The notes beneath the pieces are model-generated. The model searched no databases. It saw only the letters and a program-made list of their open reading frames with translations, and was not told where the DNA came from. DNA of 52,038 nucleotides from Massiliimicrobium timonense. GTDB lineage: Bacteria > Bacillota_I > Bacilli_A > Erysipelotrichales > Coprobacillaceae. Where the stretch lies: positions 1 to 52,038 of the forward strand of contig NZ_NFLJ01000020.1 of NCBI RefSeq assembly GCF_002160865.1, given 5' to 3'. Of this stretch, positions 16,710 through 24,766 are shown one piece after another (position 1 is the stretch's first letter; the number at the start of each line of letters is the position of its first letter). The translations under genes and the position numbers were made by a program.

Positions 16710-16985
16710 TTATTCAATTGTAGAAATTCCTAATTCATTGATTTTATCTTTAATCACTTCAATCGCTTTCTTTTCATCTTCTCCCTCAGTCACAATTTCT
16801 ATTTGAGCTTTGGTTGGAATTCCTAAAGATAAAACCCCCATCATACTTTTCAAATTAACACTTTTATTTCCATAATTTAATGTCACATGACAATAAAACT
16901 GTTTGACAGTATTCACTAATTCTGTCGTAGGAGTTGCATAAAGTCCAACTGGATCTGTAACCGTAAATTTTAAATTTTGAGCCAT
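16710..16985 (-). CDS. HPr-like phosphocarrier-fold protein lacking the active histidine
   Basis: A 91-residue protein clearly of the HPr family, with 'FTVTDPVGLYATPTTELV' and 'VNLKSMMGVLSLGI'. Ordinary HPr has His at the position read here as Y16, inside GIHARPA, and Arg where this has T18. It therefore cannot take phosphate from EI on histidine. The regulatory serine is kept (S47, matching Ser46). That combination is like Bacillus Crh, which has Gln instead of His and acts only in CcpA signalling. A single gene with its own promoter (TATAAT at 17019-17014), a strong AGGAGG and a terminator; no EI or PTS genes are nearby. Confidence 0.88.
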   Translation of the reverse strand: MAQNLKFTVTDPVGLYATPTTELVNTVKQFYCHVTLNYGNKSVNLKSMMGVLSLGIPTKAQIEIVTEGEDEKKAIEVIKDKINELGISTIE

Positions 16986-17055
16986 ATATGATTCCTCCTT
17001 TACCTATATTTATATTATAACATAAAGATATGGAAAATTTAAAAAAATATAACTT

Positions 17056-17649
17056 TCATTTTAAAAATTTATTGACTATATTTTTGATTTTCTGACTATT
17101 TAATAAGCACTCCATATATTCTTCTCTTGGCATGATCACATCAATAGAAACATTTGAATTTCGAGCATAATCTTCCAATAACAATTGCAGATTTTCTTTT
17201 GATTTCATATAATCTTCAATAATTTGTTGATGACTTATACCTAGACAAAGCAAAAGTAAAGCAGATACCACACCTGTACGATCTTTTCCTGCTGAGCAAA
17301 AATAAAAAACGCCTGAAGAAGCATGACATATTTGATAAATAATATTGATCATTGTAGAATCAACCATAGACATATAAGAAATACTTACTTCTTCTGGGGT
17401 ACTAGGAATCGTATTGGCTCCTGTTATAGGTGTGTGATATAACATAAATCTTGAATCTCCTTCAAAAGCACTTGGCAACATAGAACATTCTTTTTCACTA
17501 CGCAAATCAAAAATGGTATAGATATTTTGATGAATAAGCCACTGTTTTTCATCTTCTGTCATTTTCATGGGAACATCACTTCTTATCAATGGTATATCAT
17601 GCGATAATAGATAACGTGTATTATATGTATTCTGTAATAAGGATGCCAT
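17056..17649 (-). CDS. Tyrosine-protein-phosphatase-like protein
   Basis: A 197-residue cysteine phosphatase of the bacterial tyrosine/serine phosphatase type. It has the signature loop 'FCSAGKDRTGVVSALL' (CX5R, with the Lys common in this group) and an upstream 'FDLRSEKE'. No signal peptide or membrane segment is seen. The start at 17649 (MASLLQ) has GGAGG eight bases upstream; a start seven codons earlier lies before that site. It is divergent from a MerR regulator. Substrates could be phosphoproteins or phosphoinositides; the sequence does not say. Confidence 0.88.
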   Translation of the reverse strand: MASLLQNTYNTRYLLSHDIPLIRSDVPMKMTEDEKQWLIHQNIYTIFDLRSEKECSMLPSAFEGDSRFMLYHTPITGANTIPSTPEEVSISYMSMVDSTMINIIYQICHASSGVFYFCSAGKDRTGVVSALLLLCLGISHQQIIEDYMKSKENLQLLLEDYARNSNVSIDVIMPREEYMECLLNSQKIKNIVNKFLK

Positions 17650-17827
17650 AAAACAATCCTCCTTTATCAAGTTGAGTCTTCTATAGTTTTTTATATCACT
17701 TCCATCTTAACATAGATCAAAACAAAATAAAAACACGAAACAAAGTGTACTCATCAAGAATTGTATAGTAGAACCAGTCTGTCATAACTCATTTATTAAA
17801 AAATTTCAATGTTGAATAACAAAATGC

Positions 17828-17858
17828 TTGACTGTATTCTTAGCATATAGTGTAAGAT
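17828..17858 (+). promoter_or_regulatory. MerR-type promoter with long spacer
   Basis: TTGACT (17828-17833) and TAAGAT (17853-17858) are 19 bases apart. MerR proteins typically act on such over-long spacers, so the regulator downstream may control its own promoter. Confidence 0.5.
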
Positions 17859-17882
17859 ATAGCTAGGAAAGGAAGAAATGAT

Positions 17883-18722
17883 ATGAAAACACATGAAGTT
17901 GAAGATATGCTTGGTATCACGAAACAGGCACTCATTTATTATGAAAAAGAAGGACTTATTCACCCACAACGTTTAGATAATCGTTATCGTGATTATACAC
18001 AAAAAGACATTGATATTTTAAAACTCATTTTATTATTACGTTCTATGGAAATCTCTATTGATGAAATCAAACTGATTTTAAACAATCAATTATCTATAAG
18101 AGAGGCTTTACAACAAAAACAAGATTTTATCCATGATTCACAAAAAAGGTTGGAAGAACTTAATCAAAGAATTCATGACTATATGAAAAGAAGGGAAGTC
18201 AAGGTATCCTTTTATAAGCAAGATATTGACCAATGGAAAGGCTATGATACACTCTATTGCAATGATGGATATATCCAATATAATGAAATTCTTATTGAAT
18301 TATCAGACATCAAAGAAATTCAAATTTCTATGTATAGTACCAATGGCATTCTCCATGCAGGTGCAGGTGCATTTGGAATGGCTGGTATGTATTTTCAATA
18401 TTTTATTGATTTAGATATTCTCACAACGAAAGACACCTATTCATTTTCTATTCTTAATAATAATCTGGTTTGTGATATGTTTGATTATTTTATGAATAAC
18501 CATATTCTTATCAATGATCCCCTTCACTTAGTGACACTTTATCATGATAAAAGAGATCCTGTTGTGTTAAATAATTATATCAATCTTCATTTTAAAGATT
18601 GGGCAAAACAATATCATCTTGATAATCCACGCAAGTCATTTTTAAGCTATTGTCAAAAAAGTGAACCAAAGAAAAAAGATTCACTAGGTTGGAATCTTAT
18701 TCAAAAACTTTTCAAAAAATAA
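17883..18722 (+). CDS. MerR-family transcriptional regulator
   Basis: A 279-residue regulator. The N-terminal winged helix is typical ('MKTHEVEDMLGITKQALIYYEKEGLI', then 'NRYRDYTQKDIDIL'), followed by a long coiled coil (about 75-110). The C-terminal 160 residues contain a Gly/Ala-rich segment 'HAGAGAFGMAGMY' and resemble no effector domain I know. AAGGAAG precedes the ATG. The gene is divergent from the tyrosine-phosphatase-like gene, a natural candidate target together with its own promoter. The ligand is unknown. Confidence 0.87.
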   Translation: MKTHEVEDMLGITKQALIYYEKEGLIHPQRLDNRYRDYTQKDIDILKLILLLRSMEISIDEIKLILNNQLSIREALQQKQDFIHDSQKRLEELNQRIHDYMKRREVKVSFYKQDIDQWKGYDTLYCNDGYIQYNEILIELSDIKEIQISMYSTNGILHAGAGAFGMAGMYFQYFIDLDILTTKDTYSFSILNNNLVCDMFDYFMNNHILINDPLHLVTLYHDKRDPVVLNNYINLHFKDWAKQYHLDNPRKSFLSYCQKSEPKKKDSLGWNLIQKLFKK

Positions 18723-18736
18723 TATGGAATTATTCA

Positions 18737-19114
18737 TTATTTAATCCCACTTTGAATAAACTGAATAATTTCTTCTTCTGTATCAAATGCATCATAATCA
18801 CCAACATGTTGATTTTTATAGTGATATTGGATTCCTTTATCACTATTTTCTTTTAATTTTCTTGCAAGTTCATCTTCTCCATATTGTTGGATATAGTAAC
18901 AGAATGTTCTGATTCTTAGTTTATATAAAAGACTATCTTCACATGGAAAATCAGGACATTCAAAACAATATTGATAATTTTGAGTTGTACAACATTGATA
19001 ATTTTTACATATTTCCTTTTCTGGGCATCCACCCTGTTTACAGCCCACGCACTCTTGATTATCTTGACAGTAATCACAAGCCAAACCACAATATCCAAAT
19101 CCCTTAGTCGTCAT
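18737..19114 (-). CDS. DUF3795-like cysteine-rich protein
   Basis: A 125-residue cytoplasmic protein with 14 cysteines, most within the first 65 residues in CxxC-type spacings ('YCGLACDYC', 'ECVGCKQGGC', 'CFECPDFPC'). This matches the DUF3795 family of small metal- or Fe-S-binding proteins whose function is unknown. The last third is a plain helical tail. AAGGAGG precedes the start. It converges on the MerR gene with only 14 bases between stops. Confidence 0.8.
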   Translation of the reverse strand: MTTKGFGYCGLACDYCQDNQECVGCKQGGCPEKEICKNYQCCTTQNYQYCFECPDFPCEDSLLYKLRIRTFCYYIQQYGEDELARKLKENSDKGIQYHYKNQHVGDYDAFDTEEEIIQFIQSGIK

Positions 19115-19204
19115 GGAATACTACCTCCTTCAAATCATTAACTCACATTTTATCTTAGATTATTTAAACGACATATTCTTGTTATGGAACTGACTTCATT
19201 ATAT

Positions 19205-19230
19205 AATAATGTAGCCTATAATACATTATT
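19205..19230 (+). promoter_or_regulatory. Operator-like dyad over the -10 box of a small membrane-protein gene
   Basis: AATAATGTA (19205-19213) and TACATTATT (19222-19230) are perfect inverted arms. A TATAAT (19217-19222) lies in the gap between them. A protein bound here would block the promoter; as RNA, the dyad would be a hairpin just before the ribosome binding site. Confidence 0.45.
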
Positions 19231-19254
19231 GTATTTTTATAAAGGAGAATCAAT

Positions 19255-19608
19255 ATGGAAAATATTATTTTTGTCATCATTAGTGTTCATCTAATCTATT
19301 TTATCTTTTGGTTTTTCACAAATAAAATCAAAAATTCACATCTTCAAATAGTAGGAGAATGGGATAATGGATATGAATTTTATGAAACATTAAATCCAAT
19401 TGATAAAGAAAAATATTGGAAAGAAGATACAAAAAATTTAAACTATTTCTTTTGTGTTCTTCTCTTTTTCATGGAAATTATGTTTTATGGCCTTTATAGA
19501 AATTGGACTTCTTTATGGATTTTATCATTAATTATAGGTTTAATAATATCTTCTATTGTTTATATAGTATTGGATAAGAAATTAAAGAAAAAATATATCA
19601 TAAAATAA
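19255..19608 (+). CDS. Small membrane protein of unknown function
   Basis: A 117-residue protein with three membrane segments (about 3-20, 62-80 and 85-105) and a hydrophilic stretch between the first two. It ends in a lysine-rich tail. AAAGGAG stands eight bases before the ATG. I recognise no family. It has its own promoter with an operator-like dyad. No plus-strand terminator follows; transcription would run antisense into the two tRNA genes. Confidence 0.6.
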   Translation: MENIIFVIISVHLIYFIFWFFTNKIKNSHLQIVGEWDNGYEFYETLNPIDKEKYWKEDTKNLNYFFCVLLFFMEIMFYGLYRNWTSLWILSLIIGLIISSIVYIVLDKKLKKKYIIK

Positions 19609-19662
19609 AAAAAGCAGGTTCCCCTGCAAACGATATAAAGAAAAAAAGTCGATGCCTCGACT
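19607..19662 (-). terminator. Tandem terminators of the tRNA operon
   Basis: Two minus-strand hairpins follow tRNA-Trp: GTCGA/TCGAC (19648-19652 with 19657-19661) with seven Ts, and GCAGG/CCTGC (19614-19618 with 19623-19627) with another seven Ts. Confidence 0.8.
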
Positions 19663-19672
19663 CACTTTTGAA

Positions 19673-19746
19673 TGGCAGGGGTGGCAGGAATCGAACCCGC
19701 GTCCACGGTTTTGGAGACCGATGCTCTACCATTGAACCACACCCCT
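19673..19746 (-). tRNA. tRNA-Trp (anticodon CCA)
   Basis: The cloverleaf is complete: acceptor AGGGGTG/CACCCCT, anticodon loop CTCCAAA with CCA, T-arm GCGGG-TTCGATT-CCTGC with one G-U pair, and an encoded 3' CCA. It is second in a two-tRNA unit, three bases after tRNA-Glu. Confidence 0.96.
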
Positions 19747-19749
19747 ATT

Positions 19750-19825
19750 TGGTGACCTGTACGGGATTCGAACCCGTGAATGCATGCGTGAAAGGCATGT
19801 GAGTTAACCGTTTCTCCAACAGGCC
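19750..19825 (-). tRNA. tRNA-Glu (anticodon TTC)
   Basis: The cloverleaf is complete, 76 bases with the 3' CCA encoded. The anticodon stem CATGC/GCATG holds loop CTTTCAC (anticodon TTC), and the T-arm is ACGGG-TTCGAAT-CCCGT. It lies first in the unit, about 20 bases after the promoter. Confidence 0.96.
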
Positions 19826-19843
19826 AATTGTTACTGCTTGGTT

Positions 19844-19872
19844 ATAATAACACATAAAATATAGAAAAGCAA
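19844..19872 (-). promoter_or_regulatory. Promoter of the tRNA-Glu/tRNA-Trp unit
   Basis: On the minus strand TTGCTT (19872-19867), a 17-base spacer and TATTAT (19849-19844). Confidence 0.6.
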
Positions 19873-19924
19873 TAGAAAAAAGAAAGAAATAGTGATATTA
19901 TAGATAAGTATTGGAGGAAATAAA

Positions 19925-20290
19925 ATGTTTGGTTTTAAAAAGAAAGAAATAATTAAAAGTTTAGATATTAATGAAGGTTATCGTCGTTATTTAAAACATC
20001 CTGAACAAATCACAATTATATGTTTAGATGAGATTAAAGATTATGATGATTTACATATTGCTGATGCTCAATGTTTTCCATTTCGTTTATTAGATAAGTT
20101 TAAAGAAACTTATCCTGATCAGAACATGAAATATTATTTTTATGCTGTCAATAAAGTTTTTAGTGAAAAAGCATGTAGAAAACTTATGAAACAAGGTTAT
20201 GATGTTTATGATTTAGGTTCTTTTATGAATTATAGGGAAAAAACAGAAGGACTTTTATCATCAAGAAAAAATAGAAGAAGAAAAAAATAA
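19925..20290 (+). CDS. Degenerate rhodanese-like protein
   Basis: A 121-residue cytoplasmic protein whose pattern follows a single rhodanese domain: 'ITIICLDEIKDYDDLHIADAQCFP' resembles the usual start, and 'ACRKLMKQGYDVYDLGSF' the usual end. The active loop, normally CxxGxRS, reads 'YAVNKVFSEKA', so the persulfide cysteine is missing and sulfur transfer is unlikely. The tail is strongly basic (RKNRRRKK). GGAGG lies before the ATG, and a terminator follows at once. It probably serves as a binding or regulatory module; the function is unknown. Confidence 0.65.
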   Translation: MFGFKKKEIIKSLDINEGYRRYLKHPEQITIICLDEIKDYDDLHIADAQCFPFRLLDKFKETYPDQNMKYYFYAVNKVFSEKACRKLMKQGYDVYDLGSFMNYREKTEGLLSSRKNRRRKK

Positions 20291-20299
20291 ATAGGATTG

Positions 20300-20330
20300 A
20301 TCATCTTTTTTAGCAAAGATGATTTTTTTT
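20300..20330 (+). terminator. Terminator of the rhodanese-like gene
   Basis: A 9-bp stem ATCATCTTT/AAAGATGAT (20300-20308 with 20315-20323) is followed by a run of Ts. Confidence 0.9.
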
Positions 20331-20376
20331 ATTTTCTATATATATGTTATAATGATGAAAAGGAGATGAATATTTT

Positions 20377-20682
20377 ATGAATTATTGTGAAAATTGTTAT
20401 CATCTAACCAATCAAGAAAGATGTCCTTATTGCCACTCAGCAGCCTTAAGAGAAGTTCATGATGATGATTATTGTTTTTTGATTACTCAATCAGCTATCT
20501 GGTGTGAAGCAATTAAAGAAACACTGGAACAACATCATATTGTTTATGAATGTATTCAAGAGATGGGAAGTGGCTTATCATTAAAAGTCGGACCATATCT
20601 TGAAAACTATCATTTTTATGTTCCTTATCATCAATACGCACAGGCACAAGAATTAATGAAACGCTTTGAGGATAGTCAATAA
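20377..20682 (+). CDS. Zinc-ribbon protein with DUF2007-like domain
   Basis: A 101-residue protein. The first 22 residues form a zinc ribbon (CxxC ... CPYC). The rest looks like the DUF2007 putative signal-transducing domain: 'AIWCEAIKETLEQHHIVYEC' and a final 'FYVPYHQYAQAQELM'. DUF2007 is a small alpha-beta fold related to PII and ACT shapes, role unknown. AAGGAG precedes the ATG. The stop overlaps the start of the acetyltransferase gene by one base (TAATG), so the two are co-translated. Confidence 0.72.
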   Translation: MNYCENCYHLTNQERCPYCHSAALREVHDDDYCFLITQSAIWCEAIKETLEQHHIVYECIQEMGSGLSLKVGPYLENYHFYVPYHQYAQAQELMKRFEDSQ

Positions 20683-21203
20683 TGCAAATAAGCAACAAAG
20701 ATATTCTTATTCGCAGGGCAACTCAACACGATGCCACACTTTTAACAACTTGGTGGAATGATGGAAAAATCATGGCACATGCTGGTTTTCCTCATGGTAT
20801 TCACACTTCTGTTGAAGAAGTTATACAACAATTAATAACTGATAATAAAAAAAGACTCATCATTGAATATCAACATCAACCCATTGGTGAAATGTGCTAT
20901 TTTTCTCATAGTTCTCATTGTGTAGAAATTGGTATTAAAATTTGTGTTTTGAATCTACAAAATCACGGTTTAGGAAAACAAGCTTTAAAACTTCTTATAT
21001 CATATTTATTTTCTAAAGGATATAAACGTATTATTTTAAGTACTGACCTATCTAATAAACGTGCCCAACATGTTTATGAAACACTCGGTTTTCAAATTTA
21101 TGATATTCAACATGACTATTGGCAAGATCCACAAGGACAGATGCATTCAGCCATCTTTTATGAACTCTTTCCATCCACATTCATTTCTACAAAAAAGCTG
21201 TAA
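20682..21203 (+). CDS. GNAT-family acetyltransferase (RimJ/RimL-like)
   Basis: A 173-residue acetyl-CoA-dependent N-acetyltransferase. It shows the N-terminal 'ILIRRATQHDATLLTTWWND', the central strand 'EIGIKICVLNLQNHGLGKQAL' with the pyrophosphate-binding Q/R-x-x-G-x-G/A loop (here QNHGLG), and 'STDLSNKRAQHVYETLGF'. The acceptor could be a protein N-terminus or a small amine. It is translated with the zinc-ribbon gene upstream and ends in its own terminator. Confidence 0.88.
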   Translation: MQISNKDILIRRATQHDATLLTTWWNDGKIMAHAGFPHGIHTSVEEVIQQLITDNKKRLIIEYQHQPIGEMCYFSHSSHCVEIGIKICVLNLQNHGLGKQALKLLISYLFSKGYKRIILSTDLSNKRAQHVYETLGFQIYDIQHDYWQDPQGQMHSAIFYELFPSTFISTKKL

Positions 21204-21229
21204 CGATATATGAATTCGTTCAGCTTTTT
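21192..21229. terminator. Terminator after the acetyltransferase
   Basis: AAAAAGCTG (21192-21200) pairs with CAGCTTTTT (21221-21229), with an inner ACG/CGT pair. It overlaps the stop codon. T-runs on both strands make it possibly bidirectional. Confidence 0.75.
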
Positions 21230-21301
21230 CTATAATTTTCTCAATAATCCTAGAGTTAAATCAAATCATATTTATAAACATTCTTCGCATCTATAATTTC
21301 A

Positions 21302-21781
21302 TCATCTATATACTGGAAGTTGAAATAATGCTATATCATCTGTATAAGGTGTATGGAATTTTAAAAAAAGATCCTTTGTATTTTTATGAATAGAATATGC
21401 AATTTGAGCTGAATAGGTTTGATTTTTCTTTATGACTTTAGGTTTATTATGAATCAATGAACAATCAATATATTCTATTGTCTGGTCCGCATCATCGATA
21501 ACATCAAAATTCTTATGATCAATTATAAAATTTTCTTCAATATGATTATTTTGATAGGTCAAATCGATAATCACGATCTCATGATTTAAATAAGTTTGTA
21601 CTTTTGATATATGATCAATAGTCAAAGTATAGAGTTGTTTATCATTGACTTGAACTCCATATTCTGTTCCAATAGAAAGAGGTTTTTCATTCATTTTTTC
21701 ATTTCTACCCATAAAATTAACAAATATCATAACAACAATCATTCCTACTAATATAACCGGTATTATTTTCTTTATTTTCAC
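21302..21781 (-). CDS. Membrane-anchored exported protein of unknown function
   Basis: A 159-residue protein with a basic N-terminus and one membrane segment or uncleaved signal (about 5-24). The outside domain is beta-rich and resembles the immunoglobulin-like DUF4352 type ('GVQVNDKQLYTLTIDHI', 'HEIVIIDLTYQN', 'TYSAQIAYSI'), a weak match. The start is GTG at 21781, with AGGAGAG six bases upstream. It follows the next gene upstream by 30 bases and is probably in the same transcript. Confidence 0.65.
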   Translation of the reverse strand: MKIKKIIPVILVGMIVVMIFVNFMGRNEKMNEKPLSIGTEYGVQVNDKQLYTLTIDHISKVQTYLNHEIVIIDLTYQNNHIEENFIIDHKNFDVIDDADQTIEYIDCSLIHNKPKVIKKNQTYSAQIAYSIHKNTKDLFLKFHTPYTDDIALFQLPVYR

Positions 21782-21811
21782 ACTTATCTCTCCTTGATCA
21801 CTCTTTAGTCT

Positions 21812-22339
21812 TTATTGTTTTAAAGCTTCTTTTATATTTTGTTTATACTCTTCTAATGTTTGACTTGTATCATGAGCTTCTCCTTTTACAATTTCATATG
21901 CACCTAAATTTCCACCACAAATCATCTTCACTTGAGAAGCAACAGGTCCTTTATAATCATAAAGATAAAGTATATATTGGTGATTGATTTCAAGTGGTGT
22001 AAACATGTCTTGTTCCCTTAAAATAGTGATACTGTCTTTTAATTCAGATTGAGAATATAATATATCCGTCATATGAAATGTGATTTTAACAAAGGAAACG
22101 CCTTCATATTCAAACGAAGGACTTATATCTGTAACTGTTCCTTCAAGAATATAAGGTGCCTTGATAAGATCAGCATTATCTAAATAATCTCCTACGACTT
22201 TTACAGATGAATAATCAGGAATATGTTTTACCACATTGATCTGTTTATGATAAGAAAAAAATAGCCATATTATAGAAATGAAGATAATCATTATAAAACA
22301 AAAAAACCATAACTTTCCCTTTTTGAGCACTCTTTTCAT
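21812..22339 (-). CDS. Membrane-anchored exported protein of unknown function
   Basis: A 175-residue protein with a basic N-terminus and one long membrane segment (about 11-30). The outside domain starts near 'YILEGTVTDISPSFEYEGVSF' and has beta-strand character like the small Firmicute exported proteins that track a ligand or lantibiotic, but I cannot name a family. It is first of a two-gene unit facing away from the ABC pair at 22.7 kb. The divergent placement suggests a link with the ABC pair, which is inference only. Confidence 0.6.
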   Translation of the reverse strand: MKRVLKKGKLWFFCFIMIIFISIIWLFFSYHKQINVVKHIPDYSSVKVVGDYLDNADLIKAPYILEGTVTDISPSFEYEGVSFVKITFHMTDILYSQSELKDSITILREQDMFTPLEINHQYILYLYDYKGPVASQVKMICGGNLGAYEIVKGEAHDTSQTLEEYKQNIKEALKQ

Positions 22340-22717
22340 ATAACCCCATCCTCTCCTGTATTATTAAAAAGCCACACTCCCATCTTCATTCTCTACTTCA
22401 TAAATAGAAAATGAAATTTACGCTCGTCTTTCTCTTATGCTTTTATAAAATATGATTTTTTTAAATCACTATTATCTTCTTTCATCATACCTTAAACCAC
22501 AAGAAATAACAATAAACTCTGCATAAAAAATAAAATCAAGTCTGAAAAACACTTTATCAAGAATATCTTACTAAAAACATTAAATAAAGATTTTTAATCT
22601 TTCCTTTCATGCAAAAAAGTGTATTTTATTATGCTTATATTGCCTATTCCTTAAAAAAAATATATGATATAAATAAGAAAAGAAGTTTTAGAATAATATA
22701 TACAGGTGGTGAAATCA
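22340..22717. other. Intergenic region, no gene seen
   Basis: A very AT-rich 378-base spacer between two divergent units. It must hold the promoters of both. I see no convincing ORF, tRNA or terminator. A short minus frame ending just before 22367 lacks a start codon. Confidence 0.6.
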
Positions 22718-24766
22718 ATGAAACTATCACATATTCATAAAGTATATCATAATAAAAACAATGATATTCATGCCTTAAAAGATATCAACTTAACAATTGC
22801 TAATCAAGGTTTAACTTATATCATAGGACCTAGTGGATGTGGCAAAACAACATTATTGAATATCATATCTGGTAAAGATAAGGATTATGATGGACAAGTC
22901 GAAAATAGTGGTCTTGTAGAATGTGTTGAACAAAATATTCATTTAATAGAAAATATGAGTGTCTTGGATAATTTGTTATTGGTTATCAATGATCAAAATA
23001 AAATCATGGAAATGTTGGAACATTTTGAATTAAATGATTTTATACATTCCAAAGTGAAAAAGTTATCTGTAGGTCAGAAAAAAAGAATTCAAATCATACG
23101 TTCACTATTAGTTGATTGTGATTATCTTATTTGTGATGAGCCTACATCAGCACTGGACTATGAAAACAGTCATCTTGTGATGGATTTATTACAAGAAATT
23201 TCACACAAGAAAAGTGTTATTATAGTCACTCATGAATTAGCTTTGATAGATGAATATGTAGGGCATGTTATTCGTATGGGAAAAGGTGTCATTGAAGAAT
23301 ATCAAGAGATTCAAGATGAGCCTATTACCATGAAAAAGAAGATTTCTTTACATCATATCAAAGAACATTTTTCACTTATTATCAAAATCATTCAAACAAG
23401 ATATGCGACTTTACTTGTTAAAATATTATTTACTTTTTTTATAGGATGTTTTATTTTTGTAGGTATATCCTTATTCCCCTCTCTTGATCAGATGATTCAG
23501 CAAAATGGAAAATGGCAAACACGTGATAATCTCATTATCACTCAAAGCCGTGATCATCAGATGTCTTCAAAAACTGGAGATTTATATGATGACCAAGATA
23601 TTCAAATTGTTAGAGATAATGTCAATGGCGTTATTGGTTATCAGTTTGGCTGGCAGGCTGCACAAGTGAGTTTTAATTCTGTATTTTATCCAGAAATGTA
23701 TATTGATGATATCAAAGAAGCCTTATCAACAATGAAACCAGAAGATCAAAATAAAGATTTTTATCAAACATGTTTATCTATATTAGAAAATGATGTCAAA
23801 TCATATGAAAAGGAAAGTGGTCAATCTTTTCCAAAAGATATTCCTTTATACATGGATTATCGAAATATTGAAACATTTCAAGATGGAGAAGATTCTTCTG
23901 TTCTTGATTCGGTGAATTTTTCTGATTATTCATTTGATGTGCAATATTATCAACTGTTTAAAGATTGTCAAATCAATTTATTAGCTGGAAGAATGATGGA
24001 AAATAATCAAGAGGTTGTGATTTCACAAAATCTTGCTTTAGAACTTTATAAAGCTAAACATTTAGAAAGCATGGAACAGCTGATTGGTATGAATGAAGTT
24101 TTACAATTAAATAAAGGACTATCTGAAGAACTTCAAATTGTAGGTATTGCTTATGCCCAAAATCAAGATGATTATATGATTTTTTTACAGGAAGGAACAA
24201 TGGAAAACTTATTAAGTCATCATCATATAACCAATAAAGATAAAGTGAAATATCTTTATATATCTTTTATTAGTGATGTTCAAGAAGATGAAACAACTAT
24301 TGCTCAAAATATTAATCAAGTATTAAACAGTCAAAAAAGTGAATTTGTTGTTTATACAGATTCTATTTTAGTTGATGATTCATCTGTTGAAAATCTTCAA
24401 TCTCTATATTTCTATTGGCTTATTGGTGGTGGATTCATTGTCTTGATAGCTATTTATATCTTAATATTATTCTTTGATAGAAAACGTTATCGAAAAGAAA
24501 CTGCTATTTATCAACATTATGGTTATCAGCCATTGATTCTTTATGATGTCATCATTGCATTAAGTTTACTTATTGTTTTTATATTACAAACAATCTTTTC
24601 TACAACTCTTTATCATTTCTTTAATACCATTGCAGTTCAATTAGGTTATCCGTTAGTATCATCATCACCCCTTGTATCTTATCTCCTGACTTTCTTGATC
24701 ACAGCTATTATCATTATTTTTATAGAAGGGGTGAATGCTTATGCAACTCGCACTTCAAAACATTGA
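22718..24766 (+). CDS. ABC transporter, ATP-binding domain fused to FtsX-like permease (first of pair)
   Basis: A 682-residue protein. The ABC ATPase (about 1-215) has Walker A 'GPSGCGKTT' (37-45), signature 'LSVGQKKR', Walker B 'LICDEPTSALD' and the switch His in 'VTHE'. A MacB/FtsX-like permease follows: one membrane helix near 232-254, a large outside domain (about 255-550) and three C-terminal helices. The start at 22718 has AGGTGGTG six bases upstream; an in-frame GTG 12 bases earlier lies inside that site. It overlaps the next gene by 26 bp. Such proteins export peptides or act on envelope proteins by mechanotransmission rather than import nutrients. Confidence 0.88.
   Translation: MKLSHIHKVYHNKNNDIHALKDINLTIANQGLTYIIGPSGCGKTTLLNIISGKDKDYDGQVENSGLVECVEQNIHLIENMSVLDNLLLVINDQNKIMEMLEHFELNDFIHSKVKKLSVGQKKRIQIIRSLLVDCDYLICDEPTSALDYENSHLVMDLLQEISHKKSVIIVTHELALIDEYVGHVIRMGKGVIEEYQEIQDEPITMKKKISLHHIKEHFSLIIKIIQTRYATLLVKILFTFFIGCFIFVGISLFPSLDQMIQQNGKWQTRDNLIITQSRDHQMSSKTGDLYDDQDIQIVRDNVNGVIGYQFGWQAAQVSFNSVFYPEMYIDDIKEALSTMKPEDQNKDFYQTCLSILENDVKSYEKESGQSFPKDIPLYMDYRNIETFQDGEDSSVLDSVNFSDYSFDVQYYQLFKDCQINLLAGRMMENNQEVVISQNLALELYKAKHLESMEQLIGMNEVLQLNKGLSEELQIVGIAYAQNQDDYMIFLQEGTMENLLSHHHITNKDKVKYLYISFISDVQEDETTIAQNINQVLNSQKSEFVVYTDSILVDDSSVENLQSLYFYWLIGGGFIVLIAIYILILFFDRKRYRKETAIYQHYGYQPLILYDVIIALSLLIVFILQTIFSTTLYHFFNTIAVQLGYPLVSSSPLVSYLLTFLITAIIIIFIEGVNAYATRTSKH

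Noticed and set aside
18916-19098. 60-codon frame inside the DUF3795-like gene
   Set aside because: Same strand, shifted frame; the cysteine-rich frame has the ribosome binding site and family pattern.
22340-22717. Short minus frame ending SIYEVENEDGSVAF as a small peptide gene
   Set aside because: It has no start codon and no ribosome binding site; I found no support as a bacteriocin precursor.
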